Part shown: positions 1 through 12,981 of the stretch, piece after piece
Layout: every line of letters begins with the position of its first letter
How positions within the stretch are numbered: the first letter of the stretch is position 1
Assembly (NCBI GenBank): GCA_020091685.1
Contig: CM034606.1
Span: forward strand, 23,576,695-23,640,694
Origin: Lutjanus erythropterus
Taxonomy: Eukaryota > Chordata > Actinopteri > Lutjaniformes > Lutjanidae
Length of the DNA: 64,000 bases
Direction: 5' to 3'
Program-made: the position numbers and the translations under genes
Notes under the pieces: generated by a model
Database searches by the model: none
What the model was told of the DNA's origin: nothing
What the model saw: only the letters and a program-made list of their open reading frames with translations

Positions 1-1180
1 TGTGTTGTTATGTTTGCAATAGTTATTTAATCACACTGGAATTAAGGCCAACGTCAAATCATTTTTTTCTAGGTCAAAGGTGCAAGCAGCATATTTCAAC
101 TCATATTTCCATCTATTGTTGGGCAGCGACCTCTAATAGGCACAGTGATTATGATAGGAGAAGAATAAAGAGTGAGAAAATCCACACATGCAGGAGGTGA
201 GGAGGATGGATGGCTCAAACAAACACAGGACCTTTAGACAGGAGAATAAATTCAAGTCCTGTGTGAAAGGACAGACAACGTGGAGTTATTATAAATTTTA
301 AGTTACTTAAATTTTGTTATGTCGGTGACTTCCGTTGTGTCAACCATGCTGTTTTCCTAAACCCACCTAAGTGATGTTGTTGCCTTAACCTATCAAGTAA
401 TTTCAATGTCTAAACCTAACCGAACTGCAGCTGTATGTAGGTATGAAGACGTGACCACACCATATGTTCAATAGGGGTCGTGGGAGTACATCTCAATGAG
501 CTTCGGTGCTTCCACAACCTGTGGTTCCTATAGTAGATGAAAGAAAGGAGAATTACTTCGATGGAAGTATTAACTCTAATGTGCATGTTTTTGATAGAGT
601 GAGCAAACTGGAGCCCCCAGTGAAAACAGACGGTCGAGGTTGGACCTGGAAACTTCTCGCCGTGGGCTGTGCTGCCCTCCGAGAAGGGAATGAGGAAAAG
701 AACTGGATTTTGGGGTGGGGGAGTTGTGAGAACTGAGTCAAAAGGGAGATGGTTAGACATGCTTATGCACTGGTGAATGGATAGGCACAGGTGGTCGAAT
801 TAGTGAGAAACAGCTGATTTGGTTTGTGAGAAAGTGCCGTGTTTCTATTCCTGAGCCTTAGTTATAAAACTTTGTAAATATACAAAAAACATCCCACTCA
901 CCCCTGTTGCTACACTGCAATTCAAAGAAATTTTGATGTGACTGTACTTAAACACTTATTGTTCAGCTACAGCTACATGAAATTTCACTAAATCAGTTTG
1001 CATAAAAGATTTAACTAAATCAACAGCTGTCTTAGTAGCAGCTGTTGCCTCACCATTAAAAGCTTTTACAAACACAATCTATATTCTAAAACGTATAATA
1101 TTAACTATGCAAGGATTAAGTGTTTACATTAAATTCTCTACCTTCAAATTCAGGCTGATTTCTACAGTTGATTTCCTTGT
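1..1180. other. Gene-free flank, mostly unassigned
   Basis: No exon, RNA gene or clear transposon boundary is visible. Short overlapping frames near 420-760 on both strands lack homology I can recognise and have no splice context. The stretch around 351-425, with repeated CCTAAAC/CCTAACC words, resembles a dispersed fish repeat, but its limits cannot be set by eye. Confidence 0.5.
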
Positions 1181-1496
1181 TTCAAGGACCAGTGTGTAGG
1201 ATTCAGCGACATCTAGCAGTGAACCTGCAGACTGCAATCACTTTGCTTCACCCTCCCTTCAAAATGTGAAGTACAAACTGGTGACCGTAACCCTCGCAAT
1301 AAACGTGAAAGAAGGCAGCCTCTATGGAAGAGGACCTCTGTGTAGTTATAAACAGCTCATTGTAAGGTGACAAAAAACACAGCTACTCTTATTTTCAGGT
1401 GGTTTAATAAAAACATACTTACAAATTAGGCATACATACAATTTCTGACATATTCTGCTAGTAAATCCATGTGAATCTTACACACTGGGCCTTTAA
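1181..1496. mobile_element. TTAA-type MITE (T2/Kolobok-like ends)
   Basis: The two ends are inverted copies over about 25 bp. The left end reads TTCAAGGACCAGTGTGTAGG. The reverse complement of the right end reads TTAAAGGCCCAGTGTGTAAG. The right boundary is a TTAA and the left is a one-base variant (TTCA), as expected for a TTAA target duplication. The element is 316 bp long with no coding capacity. The terminal AAGG word matches the TTAAAGGRR signature described for T2/Kolobok MITEs. The superfamily is inferred from the ends only. Confidence 0.7.
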
Positions 1497-3490
1497 AGTA
1501 ATAAAAAATAGCAGTTGATTATTGTTGACCTGTTACAATCTATTACAGTCATTCTTGGGGCAGTGAGGATGATGAAATCTGTTATGATTCCTGTGGTGAT
1601 GATGATGATCGTGATGATGCTGAAGTCCTTTTGAAAGCCTGTCTGTCTCTTTGCCTCAGGCAGCTGACTTGCTGCCCCCCCCCCACCCCCCTCGCTTCAA
1701 CAGATTCATGGATCATCCCTTTGATGGAATATTTTACACTCTTCAAAGAGAGGGTGACACAACTTTTTGACATTGATAGCCACTGATGATTAAATATGTG
1801 ACAGGCATATTATGAGCAAGGCTTTGATGAGAGAATGTGAGAGTAAGGAATGATGAATGTTAAAGGAGTAAATCCAAGGGTATTATATTTCATCCATGTT
1901 TCTAGGATTAAAAATGCTAGAAGTCATTGAAATGCAGTGTGTAAAATGTAGTTTTTACTTTGCAGTGTATGGTTTAAAAAACAAAATAAAACAAATGACT
2001 GCTTTTGTTTTTTGTATTTTTTTTAATGACAAGGTATAGAATATATATATTTTTTTGAGTCAGAGAGTAGCCCTTTCATGGAAGTTTTTGATGTTTGAGT
2101 TGCCACTGCTGTTGTTGTTTTAAGGTGCACCCTGAGGCAGGACATGGGCACAAATCTGAGGTGAAGTTATAATGATTTATGATGAGGTACCGGGCGGAAG
2201 GCGCTGAACTTGAGAGGAGATGATGGCTGGCAGGAGCAGACAACAGATGGATAATGGAGAGGTGCGGGGGATCACGGGCAGACGAGCGGGCAGATGTGAG
2301 GAGATCCTCAGGCACACAAAGTAAAGACAGTAAATAAACAACTTGAAATGAACACAAATAAAAGTTCTCAGAACAGGTACACAGAAGAAGTCTTAGGCGT
2401 GTAGCCACCACATCAGTGGACAAATGATCTGGAGACGAGCAGGGGGAGAGGAGGGGTGAAAGGAGAGGCGATGAGCTGATGGATGAGGACAGAAACCACA
2501 CACACACAGAGAAAGACAGAGATTACAACAAGGGGACACAACAGGAGTGTGAAACACAGAGAAACACAAGGGAACAATACTGGAGCATGGCCATGGCCTG
2601 GCTGCTGCAACGGGTAATTCTCACTTTCAGCTCTGTAGGATGATGATACACGCAGTAAGAAAAAACAATAGTTTGTCAGTTAATATCGTCAAGCTAGGAA
2701 CTTATCTCATTTTCTTTTTTCATGGCAGCTATATTGATAGAAAACAGTAGGGTAAGCACAGGTGTTACCAGTCATGCTAATTAAGGTGAAGTCTCCAGTG
2801 ACCCTGTCTCTATTTGACCTGAATGGAGTCATTGGTATCACCTGCATTTACTGTTTCATGTCAAAATGGCTGCTGTGGAAAAACGTCTATTGCTCACCGA
2901 AACCCCAAAATGACTGCTAATTAAAGCTGTGTTAAAACAAGACTCAAGGGCCTTTAAAACACAACGCAATAATGAGACCGCTGTGCACTGTGCAGCGCAT
3001 AACTGGATGAACATGGAAAAGTGAGCGTTTGGCTGCCGGGGTAAAGGTGAAGTGTGTGAGCCCGCCTCTCTCCTCTCCTCTGACACCAATCTGACGCTCG
3101 TCACTTAGCCAGCTCACCACTTTTCACCTGTGCTCCAGTGACAGTTTATTTTGTAGACATTAATAACTGGAAACAAAACTTGGCATGGAAGAGGGGGAAA
3201 CTTGACAGTCCTCTCCTTATAGCACTCAAAAAATATCTCTCTTCACTTCGGCGTGCCACATCTGCTCCTCATCGTCTCACTTAATTACTTTGGCACGCCC
3301 CTTTCCTAACTAGATAAGTCCTCCCCCTAGCCTGACAGCCAGTAGGAAGACATTTTGCCGTGACACAATTCAAACAGGTTTAGGTATAATGTTAAGGTGT
3401 AATGTTAGCACTAAATACCAAGAAGAGCTTAATGGGAATGACATTAGCTTTGCAGGTCTTTGGCCATAAAACAAAGTATTAGTCAAATTC
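1497..3490. other. Gene-free interval
   Basis: Nothing coding is supported. It holds short low-complexity runs: a GATGAT stretch near 1595-1620, poly-C near 1676-1690, and purine-rich DNA around 2200-2600. The purine-rich DNA creates a long open frame of serine/leucine-rich composition on the minus strand. Confidence 0.5.
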
Positions 3491-3499
3491 AGATTTTGA

Positions 3500-3790
3500 C
3501 CTGATGAGTACGCTAGTTGACCAAAATCTATGGATCACCAAAATGATTCAAATTCATCCTGAGGTGAACATGTGTGTAGAATACTTCCATCCAGTAGACG
3601 TTGAGATATAAAAACTTTGAGCTGCTGGTGGTGCTGGAGGAAAAGTCAGAGGATCATCAAAGTCAACAGGATTCAATCTCTGGCGTCCTTGAATGTCTCT
3701 GTAATTTCATGGTGATCCATCTGATAGTTGTTGAGATAGTTTAGACTGGAACAAAGTGGACTGACTGATCAACAGAGTGACATAGCCATC
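3500..3790 (-). repeat. Dispersed fish repeat (AGCATG/GACCAAAGTGG family), copy 1
   Basis: The minus-strand reading contains the words 'TCTCAACAACTATCAGATGG' and 'CCACTTTGTTCCAGTCTAAA'-like sequence, followed by a GATGAT/CCTCTGACTTTTCC stretch. Matching words recur, in more or less complete form, at 27.9, 46.96, 48.6 and 61.6 kb. I recognise this as a very common interspersed repeat of spiny-rayed fish. It has no coding capacity and I do not assign its transposon class. Confidence 0.6.
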
Positions 3791-4279
3791 ATTGAAAGCA
3801 GGTGAGGCATTCATAATCCTCTTGCATTTCCTCTGATTGTGGCTTATGACATATGTAAGAAGACCGCCTCTGCAGTGCTTCCAACAAGTGTAAACAAGTG
3901 ACACACAGGTACTTATTTGTTCCCTGGAGGAAGCCGCCTACATCAGTCTGTGTGCAGTCTTTGTCTTCCTGTAGTGTAAATATTGTCAAACAAAGCGAGG
4001 TTTGCCGGAGGGGTAACCTGAGGGTCACATGTTGCTCTTCCTCCTCTTTCCATCAGTGTAAAGCCTCCAGTAAAGTGAAGCAAGAATATTTTTGCCACTC
4101 TTCACTCCTGTTCAGCTCCATTTAAACACAGGTAACCTCAGTTCAGTTAGACTCTATTCACTTTTATACAGTTACATTCATTAGCAATTCAAATCAGTTA
4201 ATTTCAGTTGAATGCAGTTTACTTCACTTTATGACGGTTTAATTATGATCTATTCTATTCAGTGCACATATTGCATATC

Positions 4280-4720
4280 ATTCAGTGAAACTGATCAGAG
4301 TAACCCATCTGGGTACTTTGCTCCTGGGTCATGATACCACCCCTTCTTGGATGAAAGCAACCATCTATTTTGACCGACAGTCAATACAAATTCCACGGTC
4401 TTTGCCATTTTAAACTCCATTGTCTTTGCCAATGATCGGCGTCATTACATGGAAAAGATTACAGAAATAGGGGTTGATGAGCGTCTGCCTCCATCAAAGT
4501 GGAAGAACGACTCCAATGAGTGGTCAGAGGTGTTACATCCTGATGTTTATTGAATGTGTTTCTGACATCTGTCACTTTTTAAGACGCTGTTTTGCTGTTT
4601 TAGTCGTCCGTCCACTCGGGCATTATGGCAAACAATTTCACAATTGTTTTACCTCACAGAACATGGCAGTTGCTTGTCTACTGCTGCCTCGATCTCTTAG
4701 TTTGTTCATTTAATTTGGTG
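4280..4720. repeat. Dispersed repeat shared with 33.44-33.66 kb
   Basis: The words GAAATAGGGGTTG and TCCATCAAAG(T/C)GGA, with similar flanking text (GATCGGCGTC versus GATCACTGAT; TTGTTGTTTTG-like downstream), recur in the same order about 29 kb away. A further word, AATTCCA(C/A)GGTCTTTGCCA, near 4387 recurs near 32,334. The match is patchy, as expected of an old interspersed repeat. The class is unknown. Confidence 0.4.
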
Positions 4721-4909
4721 ACTTCAGTGTTTTAAAAGGTTAATTCAGAATCTCAAAAGTCACAAAAAAAAAACAGTTGAGGCAGCAGCAGACTATTACT
4801 ATTACTATTTTATATCTACCATGAAAAAGGTCTAAAAAATTATCTTAACTCAGTATTTTTGTATTTTCAAGGCCCAATGTGATCTGAGATGTATCACAAA
4901 GGTGATTAA

Positions 4910-5235
4910 AAATTTAAAGCTGCACTAATCAATATTTTACCACTCTTAACAACCTAGTTTCCAGCCACAGCAGGCTGCTGTTTTAGTAAAAAGCTCTTGT
5001 ACACTACTTGGCAGAGTAGTGGCCAAATGGCAGACAAACAATATTAACAACTAGCTAGTGAACATAGTGGATCATTTAGCTGTTAAAAGACTTGTGTATT
5101 TCCTTCAGGAGTTAGTGGAGACCAAAAACAGAGAAAGGAGAGTGAATATTGGACTTAGATACATCAGGTGGTCAAAGCCATGAAACCACATGATGCAACT
5201 GTTGCTCCATATCTGCTGGATATGAATGAATATGA
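4910..5235. repeat. Dispersed fish repeat (GGTGG..CCAAATGAATG family), copy 1
   Basis: The core words GAGAGTGAATATTGGACTTA and CATCAGGTGG, preceded by GTGGAGACCAAAAACAGAG, are shared with copies at about 24.96-25.43 kb and 63.07-63.48 kb. It is a familiar non-coding interspersed repeat in fish. Its ends are not sharply definable by eye. Confidence 0.6.
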
Positions 5236-5239
5236 ATAT

Positions 5240-6410
5240 AATAACATTAATAATTAATAATAACTCAAACATATTTCAAATGCAGAGGACTGCACTGAGA
5301 CTGGGATCTCACCAGAGTGGGAGGTTTTAACTTTGCAGTGGGCAGAGGAGGGCGATCAAACAATTAACCAGTCCTGCACAAGGCTCAACTGGACTGGATA
5401 CAAATGTACATTTTACAACATCAGATTTAGTTGTTTCATGTGTCTTGTGTGTGTAAGAGGTGAGTGATAAAAGGCTCCACTTACGTAATTTAATTTTTTT
5501 CTCTTAAGGTGGGGACAGAAATATAACTGTGGAAACTCCTCAGGGTACCTTTAACTAAGCAAATAACTTTTACTGTAAATAAGACCACACTCAGTCTTAA
5601 TTATTGACATTACACAGGCAGTTAAACTCTCCAGTAATAATAATAGCAGTTGAAACAAAACATGAGCACTTGCACCACGGTAGACTTACATTTTATAATC
5701 ACATCTTGCTGTTATTCCTGCTGAGTTTTGATGGATTTAGTGCTTTGAATAAAAATATCTACCAAATGAATGTAATGTAAAACTTTTATTGGATTCACAC
5801 ATTTTTTACAATGCGTATTTAACATCTTTGTTTTTTCTCAAGGTCAGATCCCCCTGGGTTTTCCCTGTCTGAAAACAAATAAAGACACATGTCCATAAGA
5901 TAGCGATGTGAGATGCTAAACATGTGTTTTGACATCAGACTGTGAGCGTCCCCTCTGCATGACTCTGTAAAAAACACTTCAGGGACAAGTGGTCACCCTG
6001 AAGTCACTTGTTGTGAGTTATGGTTCTCTTTCTCATTAAGCTGCACATACTGTAAGTGTCATTGTGCTGCCGCTCTCCCTCTCTAAAGTAATGGTGCCCT
6101 TGATAAAGCCTGTTTCCTTGATAAATGTATTGAATTTCATTCTGTGAAACCGCCGCAGCCTTTGGTTTTTCATTTTTTATTTGCACCTAAAAGTGATGAA
6201 AAGAACGTGGTAAAAGAAAGAAGAGCACTATTTGTCTGCTCAGATCTCACTGCTGCTGCTGTAACTCTGAAGCCTCCCCAGAGTCGTGTGAGCAGTTTCT
6301 TTTATTTCTGTCTAAAGAGATAAAATAACTCCTCCTTATCAGTATGAGTTGTGGAGGGATAGCTGCTTTAATGTAATTACACTGTGCAAGTTTGTTTGTG
6401 TACACTTCAA
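5240..6410. other. Gene-free interval
   Basis: No exon-like frame with splice sites, no recognisable RNA gene and no clear transposon ends were seen. Confidence 0.5.
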
Positions 6411-6417
6411 GCCAGTA

Positions 6418-7060
6418 CACTGCAAAAAGTAAATCACACAGGAACTGACTGTAATCAACATCCAGTCAATCTTTTCTCATTAACTTAATGGAAATACAAG
6501 TTTTATTTATTCAAGTTAATTAAACTTCTCAAATTATATTTCTAGTATTTATTTTCAGAACACTGTAGAATGTATAAAACATGAGTTCTTCTAACTTGAA
6601 GTCTTTTGACTTGAAATAATGAGGTGAATGAATGTACAGAGTTCAATCAACTCATTAGATCAAGTTTCTAAAACAAACATGATCAGCATCTTTGCAGACT
6701 TCCCAGCATGCATTTCTTGAGAGTTAAAAGTCTTCCCAGACCCCTCTTTTCACAGTTCGAAGAAAACATGATTAAAACTCGCTGCACGTCATGTTTGCTT
6801 GTCAGTAATGAAAACGCTTTGAACACGATGAAGGTTAACATGGAATTCAGTTGTTTGTAATGTTCGTCAGAGTGACTGAAGAGTTGCTGCTTCGTGTCTT
6901 AAGCTTGTTGAACATGTTATCTCAAGTGCAACTGAATTAATATGAAGTTTATTTGGCTAGAAAAATTCATTTTTACCTCAACTTATCTTTTCAGATTCTG
7001 CCAACCTAATTTTAAGGCAGCCTGGACACTAACTGTTTTTGAGCGTCTATTTTTACAGTG
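6418..7060. mobile_element. Probable hAT-like MITE with CACTG(C/T)AAAAA ends
   Basis: The left end reads CACTGCAAAAAGT. The right end reads TTTTTACAGTG, its inverted counterpart. The 643-bp interior is AT-rich and non-coding. CACTGTAAAAA ends are typical of an abundant fish hAT-type MITE group. The 8-bp flanks (agccagta / caggcagc) do not match, so the target duplication is decayed or the boundaries are slightly wrong. Confidence 0.5.
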
Positions 7061-8885
7061 CAGGCAGCGTAGACATGAAGAAGGACGATGGTAACCATAA
7101 CTACACCAACAATGAAGCATTTAAAACTGGGGAAAACTGATCAATTTATTTCCTTTTCTGCTTAAAGAGATGAACAAAGGAGAGGCATCAAAGGAGTGTT
7201 ATTTCTTTGTGTGAGATTCAGGCACATGTTGGAGGCAGGGGGTGTGAAAAATTAGATCAGCAAGCATGTGCGCACGTTTTATTCCACAAAGGTGTCCTTT
7301 GTTGCAAAAGAAGCTGTCCAAATCGGTTTCACCAGCCGTTCGGTTGCACACGTGGCCTTAAGGTAAACAACATGACGACGGGATCAGAATGACTCATCCT
7401 GCGAATCCCTTTGGCATTGTTATTGCACGTACCTTGCGACCTTGTGTCACTATTATATACACAACAATAATTCATTTTTTGAGAATTGTCAGTGTGAATT
7501 TAAAGCAGCACATAAGACACACAGAGTCCCTCTTAATGTAACAGGTGATGGTTTTGACAGTGGCTACAGGGGATTGTTTATTTTTAATTATTATTTCATT
7601 TTAATTATTTCACATATCAATGCAGCCATCAGCACTATCAGTGATTAAGTGAGACCACTGGACAAGCATCACCAGTTCTGCTGCTGGCTTGTGGCCCACA
7701 TCCGTCAGTCTCTCCAATTACTGCTCCTCTGTGTAACAACCAAGCAATCAATTCAAGCTTCAGCTCTTTTCTAACTGCTCCCCTGTGTCCCGAAGAAAAG
7801 AAGGAGAAAAAAAATATCCCCACTGTAACACAACAGGCAAAGTCTTGCTTTATTTTGCAGATTTGTGCTTAGAGTCTGATGCTGACAGTAATGTTGAACA
7901 TTTTATAGACATGTTTCACGTAAAGTAATTAAGACCGAACAACATCTCCTGAGATTATAGTTTCATACAACTAATTTGATCAACACATTTATGCATCTGT
8001 TTTCTACCAGAGCAAAATGTTCAGACTGAACAAACTGTCCTCGGTGAATTTATTCCATTATCAACTGCTGGCAACTAAAACATGTTTTATTCACCAAACG
8101 TTTTTGGTTATTTGTAGAGTCTGCTGGACTGTATTTATTCTGAAAGACTGGAGATGTTGTTGAAGGGTAGAAGTGTTGAGGTCAAACTCAGACTGATTTT
8201 GAATAGAGTTATAAATATTAAAAGATGGACGTGATTTGGGTTTACTGTGTCTTCAAAACTGAGGTTGAAGTAGATAAGTAAATACAGTTATTATGTACTT
8301 TTCTTCCCCAAAGGATGATGATAATGTTGTTTTGTATTTATCTTATTCTATGCTTGACTTAGCTGCTTCCACATTACATCATTTTGTGGTAAGATTACCC
8401 AGTCAGCATTTTTCTCTTGAAAAGATGTTTGAAAGATGACTATGGTCAACAGTTAAAAAGCACTGAGACATGGTTCAGAAATGAAGGTCTTTTGAACATG
8501 TTGATTGAACATTCACATTTAAACTATATTTAACTGCAACAGTGACATATTCATCCTCTATAATGTGCAAATAAAAGACCTCTGTTACTTTGGACCCTCA
8601 CTAAGAAGCTACATCCAAATTCCTCAGTTCAAAGCCAGAAAAAATTGCCTCACATAAGACTCAAACCAGCTGCCTGGCTGAAAGTCCTGTGTTTAACACA
8701 CTCATCCACCACATCCTCCTCTTTGTTGTCATTTTTAAATTACTCTTTTGTACTTCATCCCATTGCATATACCAATATGCTTATACATGTGTGCTAAGTA
8801 ACAATATAGTGATAGCGGTGATTAAATTACAGGAATTAATTTGCTTGGTAATGTTTCCTACTAATTAGCAGATTGGCTATAAAGA
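7061..8885. other. Gene-free interval
   Basis: AT-rich sequence with only short chance frames. Nothing recognisable was found. Confidence 0.5.
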
Positions 8886-8889
8886 CAGC

Positions 8890-8985
8890 AGCAGTAAAGT
8901 TAAGTACAAGCATCTCAAAAATGTATTTCAGTACTGTACTTGAATAAATATCTGCCACTGGAGTGGTGGACATTTACTTAAGACT
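8890..8985 (-). mobile_element. End fragment of a GTGGAAAGTA-type hAT MITE
   Basis: The string from AAGTACAAGCATCTCAAAAA through CAGTACTGTACTTGAATAAA to CTGCCACTGG is the recognisable terminal part of a fish hAT MITE. It is built of repeated AAGTAC/GTACTT words and is related to the element at 18.14-18.44 kb. Only one end is visible. Confidence 0.45.
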
Positions 8986-9164
8986 TAAAGAGACCACATC
9001 TGAATCTACTAATTAGAGGAAGAAGAGAAGAAGAGAGATACATATAGACAGAGAGATGGATATAGACAGACCAAGAGAGTCAGAAAGAAACAAAGCAGAA
9101 CTTATTTCAGTACTGTTACACGGTGTTGCACCATCTATCTGCACCTCCATCATCCCTCCATCCA

Positions 9165-9184
9165 TCATCATCATCATCATCATC
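9165..9184. repeat. (ATC)n microsatellite
   Basis: Six to seven ATC units, preceded by imperfect CCATC units. Confidence 0.8.
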
Positions 9185-9829
9185 AAGTATTCTCTCCTTT
9201 ACCTCATCCATCCTTCTCTGTATTCATACCAGCACTGCACAGATGTACTTCTGAGCTCTTCAGTATTCTCTCAGTCACTTCACTTCAGCCCTGTACCTCT
9301 CCGCTTTTTATGTGCACACACTCCAGTGAAGGAAGGAGAAAGGAGAAAGGAGAGGATGAGTTATATCTCCATTTACAGGTAAAAGAGGCAGATGTGAGTG
9401 GACTTAACTCACTGTTCCCTGTGAGAGGACACCCAGACTGAGTCAGCACGTATAGGACGCCGCAATAAACCCTCATAGTGCACTAGAGTGCACCTTGAAA
9501 CCATCATTAAACTCATCTTATGTCAAATGAAATGGTTGGAGGAAGTTCCCACTTCAAGAACAAGTTCACTAAAAAAAGACGGCTAGGACTTAAAACAGCA
9601 GATTATTTTAACTTTATTCTTGAAATCCCCCAAACTCTCTCTCAAACTCAAAATTTATTTTTATTTTACTGCATGTAGCTTCTCAAATTGCTATAGTTTT
9701 GTAAAATTGTTAGTAATTGTTTGTGACATTCAGAAAATTCAAATTCAGTTTTGTGATTGTGTGAAAAAGTCTTGTCGGACCATTAGACATCAAATGACCT
9801 GCAACGCTGACTGTTGCAACTTCAGACCA

Positions 9830-9975
9830 GCCAGGGTTAGGGAGGATTGCATAACATGTAACAGGGATCATGTAATCAGTAACACCAGAGTAATTACAAT
9901 CAGCCCAGATGATGTGCATTTAGATTATAATTACAATGTCAGTAATTATTATGATTATATTTGATTACATTAAAA
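9830..9975. repeat. TAACATGTAAT-type dispersed fish repeat
   Basis: A run of GTAAC/GTAAT/GATTAC words (CATAACATGTAACAGGGATC, GTAATCAGTAAC, later GATTATAATTACAATG) is characteristic of a common fish interspersed element. It resembles sequence near 45.29-45.39 kb. Non-coding. Confidence 0.45.
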
Positions 9976-10800
9976 CATGGCCATTTTAAAATTATGAAAC
10001 TTTTTTCGTGTTAACTGGTGCTCTACTAACTCTTAGACAACTGCTGCACAAAAAAGAACTCTAAGAAAACATGTATTTTATTTGAATGAAAATGTTTAAA
10101 GAGAAAAAAATATATTGTGGAACTCAAATGTTTAGTATATTACAATATTTTCAGTGTGTGATTTCGAAGTAATCCGAAAGTATTCAGATTTGGTCAAGTT
10201 GTTGGACTGAACATTATGACTGAAAGATGTGATGGATATTCCTGTGCTCTATCATGTCTCATAAATTGTTGCAGCAATTTTCAAGTTGATACCATTGATT
10301 GCACAGTTTTGGTGTATAATTTAACCATTTTTGACCACTCAAGAATTCATAAAAATAGTCAAAAATTACTACAAACCACGTTAAGACACCAAGAACTTCA
10401 GGAACATTAGAGGAAAAATAAAAAATAAAAATGCTGTGATTTCGTATCAAAAACATTTGACATTTAGAGATTTCTGTAAGAATTGCATTTTTGTGTGATT
10501 GCTTAGAAACCATCTTATTTTCAAAATATGCATAACAATTGTCTCTACTTTGTGGGTACAAACATAACATTGGGCTCTCTGAATCCATAAGAGTCTCAGT
10601 TTTCCAGTCCGATCCAATTTATGTAATTGAAACACTTTTTAGGGTTCGCATCACGCCAGAATATTCAAATAGAATGGGTGAAAACTGGATTTGCATGTCT
10701 GTAACTGAGCACACTACAACCTCTGACAGATTGTAGTGCGGACAAAGATGAGGGCATCTCCATGGATTTCGCGCCCTGTCTGTTGGCGGTGTGAGACTAT

Positions 10801-11338
10801 ATGCAAGAAGGGACAATGAAGGCTGTATTTTCTGCAGATGGTGCTATTTTACATCATAGAATCAGTCCTTACCTTCTCACTGATTTGTTGGTATGGAAAT
10901 CTCACAGCAATCAACTGGGAAACACTGTCAAGGCAGCTGTAAAAATCAGTGCTAAGCAGCAGCCTTCTGTGTCTGACATTTATAGCAGACAAATCACACG
11001 GAAAGCTAAATCCATCATATCAAATCAAAGCCATCCTCTCTTTGAGGGATTTGACATCCTCCCCTCTAGACGGAGATGCAGGTTTCCATGTGCAGTAAAT
11101 ATATCATGAACTGCCTCTTTGTTCAATGCGCAGCTTAGCATTTTATGTTTCTTATCTTTATTCTTCATGCTGGAGCTTGTTGCTTGCTTTTGTTGTAAAC
11201 CCTTTGTTTTATTCTGAATTGCGTACACTACACAGCACTTTTAATGTCTTCATTTGTTTTTATTGTGTTTTTTATTGTGTTTACTGTGTTTGTCTTTTTG
11301 CTGCAAGAAGAATTTCCTCTTGAGGAACAACAAAGATG
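10801..11338 (+). pseudogene. 3' end of a degenerate LINE (reverse-transcriptase ORF C-terminus plus 3' UTR)
   Basis: The + frame from 10,801 to 11,109 reads through the C-terminal region that follows the reverse transcriptase in many fish non-LTR retrotransposons. In order: LLVWKSHSNQLGNTVKAAVK, then DIYSRQITRKAKSI, then SHPLFEGFDILPSRRR. This matches the familiar layout of a tryptophan-containing segment, then NTVKAA.KI, then a 'SHPLF..F..LPSGRR' block. The final block that normally continues into FIPSAI..LN is interrupted by a stop and frame changes. The segment to about 11,338 resembles a LINE 3' UTR, with a GCTGCAAGAAGAATTTCCTC word close to the consensus tail. The RT catalytic part is absent (5' truncated), so the copy is dead. 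Confidence 0.8.
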
Positions 11339-11446
11339 TGAAGTGAACTGATAGAGAGACATGAATGAGTGGTTGAGGGAGGGATTTTGCACACTAGTCA
11401 GACTCTAGTCATCAAAGGCTCAACTCTCAACTTTGATCCTGATGAC

Positions 11447-12223
11447 TTAAAAGGATATTTCAGATTTTCTGACATGCAGTTTTATGAGGTACTAATCCAT
11501 ATCTGTGTATTACCTGCAGTAGATGGCAGTCGACACGCCAAACCGTTTGGAGAAGCAGCAGGAGGACTGGTATAGGAACCAAAGCAATGTATTGCTGTGG
11601 ACAGGGTCAGCAGCAGCAAAACGCATTTCAGTCCCTTAAAAAAGGTCCACCAAAAAATCAATATCAATATGTAATATATTTAGAATACTATCACTGCTTT
11701 ACCTCAGCTTTTCCTTTGAGAAACTGCTGTTTCAAAAGCCAAATCTCTCTCTCTCCAAAGCCAGCAGATATCATTCATGAAATCAGTAACTGTACCTTGC
11801 AAAACACTGGAGTTGGTGTTCCGACACTGCCTAAATTGGTTAGTTTGTTTGTGTTATTGTGTGACGTGGGTGAATCTAAACTAACCATTTAAAAAAAACA
11901 AAGTCGGGCAACAATACAAACAAACTAACAGACTGAGGCAGCAGTAAAATGTAGCGGTGTTAAATTAAGCCAAAGCTGTTTTTGGCTTATATAACAGCAG
12001 TTTCCAATCAGAAAAAGGCTATCTGATGACAAAGTAAAGCTAAAATACATTTGGCTGCTGACCCTGTCCACAGCAGTACTTTGCTTAGCTTCCTACAGCA
12101 GTACTTCTCTCTGCTTCTCCAAAAACTGGGGCACACTGACCGCCATCTACTGTAGGTAATACACTGACTATGGATGAGTACCTCATGAACATATGATCGA
12201 AAATGTCCAGACTATCCCTTTAA
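11447..12223. mobile_element. Long palindromic TTAA MITE, copy 1
   Basis: The element is bounded by TTAA on both sides. The left end is TTAAAAGGATATTTC. The reverse complement of the right end is TTAAAGGGATAGTCTGG. Inverted similarity continues inward for more than 150 bp: GAGGTACT.ATCCATA, GTGTATTACCT.CAGTAGATG, then GGAGAAGCAG and CTGTGGACAGGGTCAGCAGC. The arms meet near 11,840-11,930. It is 777 bp with no transposase. A second copy lies at 14,742-15,408. TTAA plus AAGG(G/A) ends suggest a T2/Kolobok-like or piggyBac-like family; the class is an inference. Confidence 0.8.
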
Positions 12224-12941
12224 AGTTCTTGTACAACCACGCAGCCAATCAGCTCTTCATTTTCACAACAACAGATTTACTGAATCAATCCAACAGCAGC
12301 CAGTCGCTCTGCACCAGCAGGAGGGAAAGGTACGTTTTGCATTGCAGGCCAATAGACTGACAATTTATGACACCTCAGATTGTCACATTCAGACGTAATG
12401 TCATGCTGCAACAAGTCCTTTGATATTTTTCTTGCAGCCACCTGTCACATTTCTCCCCTTCATTGGATCCATGTATTCACACCTGCCTTTGTTCTGGGCT
12501 ACAAGCTGTTGACTCTCACCTCCTTTCAGGAATTAATCGACTACAATCTGACCTTCTCATTCTCCCTTCATTCTCTCACTTTCTATCATTATTTCACCAC
12601 AGCTTTTCGTGTTACCTCTTTGATGTCAGCATGTCCTTTGCTCAAAGCAATGGACCCGGTAACAGCTCTGAACAGCCAGGTGGGTGTGACTGCAAGTACA
12701 CCTGAAACTGTCTAAACACATGTCCAAACCTTCATCCACTGTCTATATTTTACTATTCTCCACACGGATATGATATAATTGTTATCACTTCATTGTTATA
12801 ATAATTTCTAAAATCTTTTTTATTACTTAAAATGGAAAATCTCTGTTTAACATCAGAGTTACTGACACATCTGGCATCCTGGATCATTTCGTCATACTTA
12901 AAACTTGACAGTTTTTAGTATCCTATCTGACCTTTCCTTGA

Positions 12942-12981
<40 letters not shown>

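Noticed and set aside
2076..2507. 143-codon minus-strand frame
   Set aside because: Low-complexity Ser/Leu-rich product opposite purine-rich DNA.
10216..10736. Several 60-110-codon frames just left of the LINE relic
   Set aside because: I could not match them to the 5' part of a LINE protein, so the LINE was started at 10,801.
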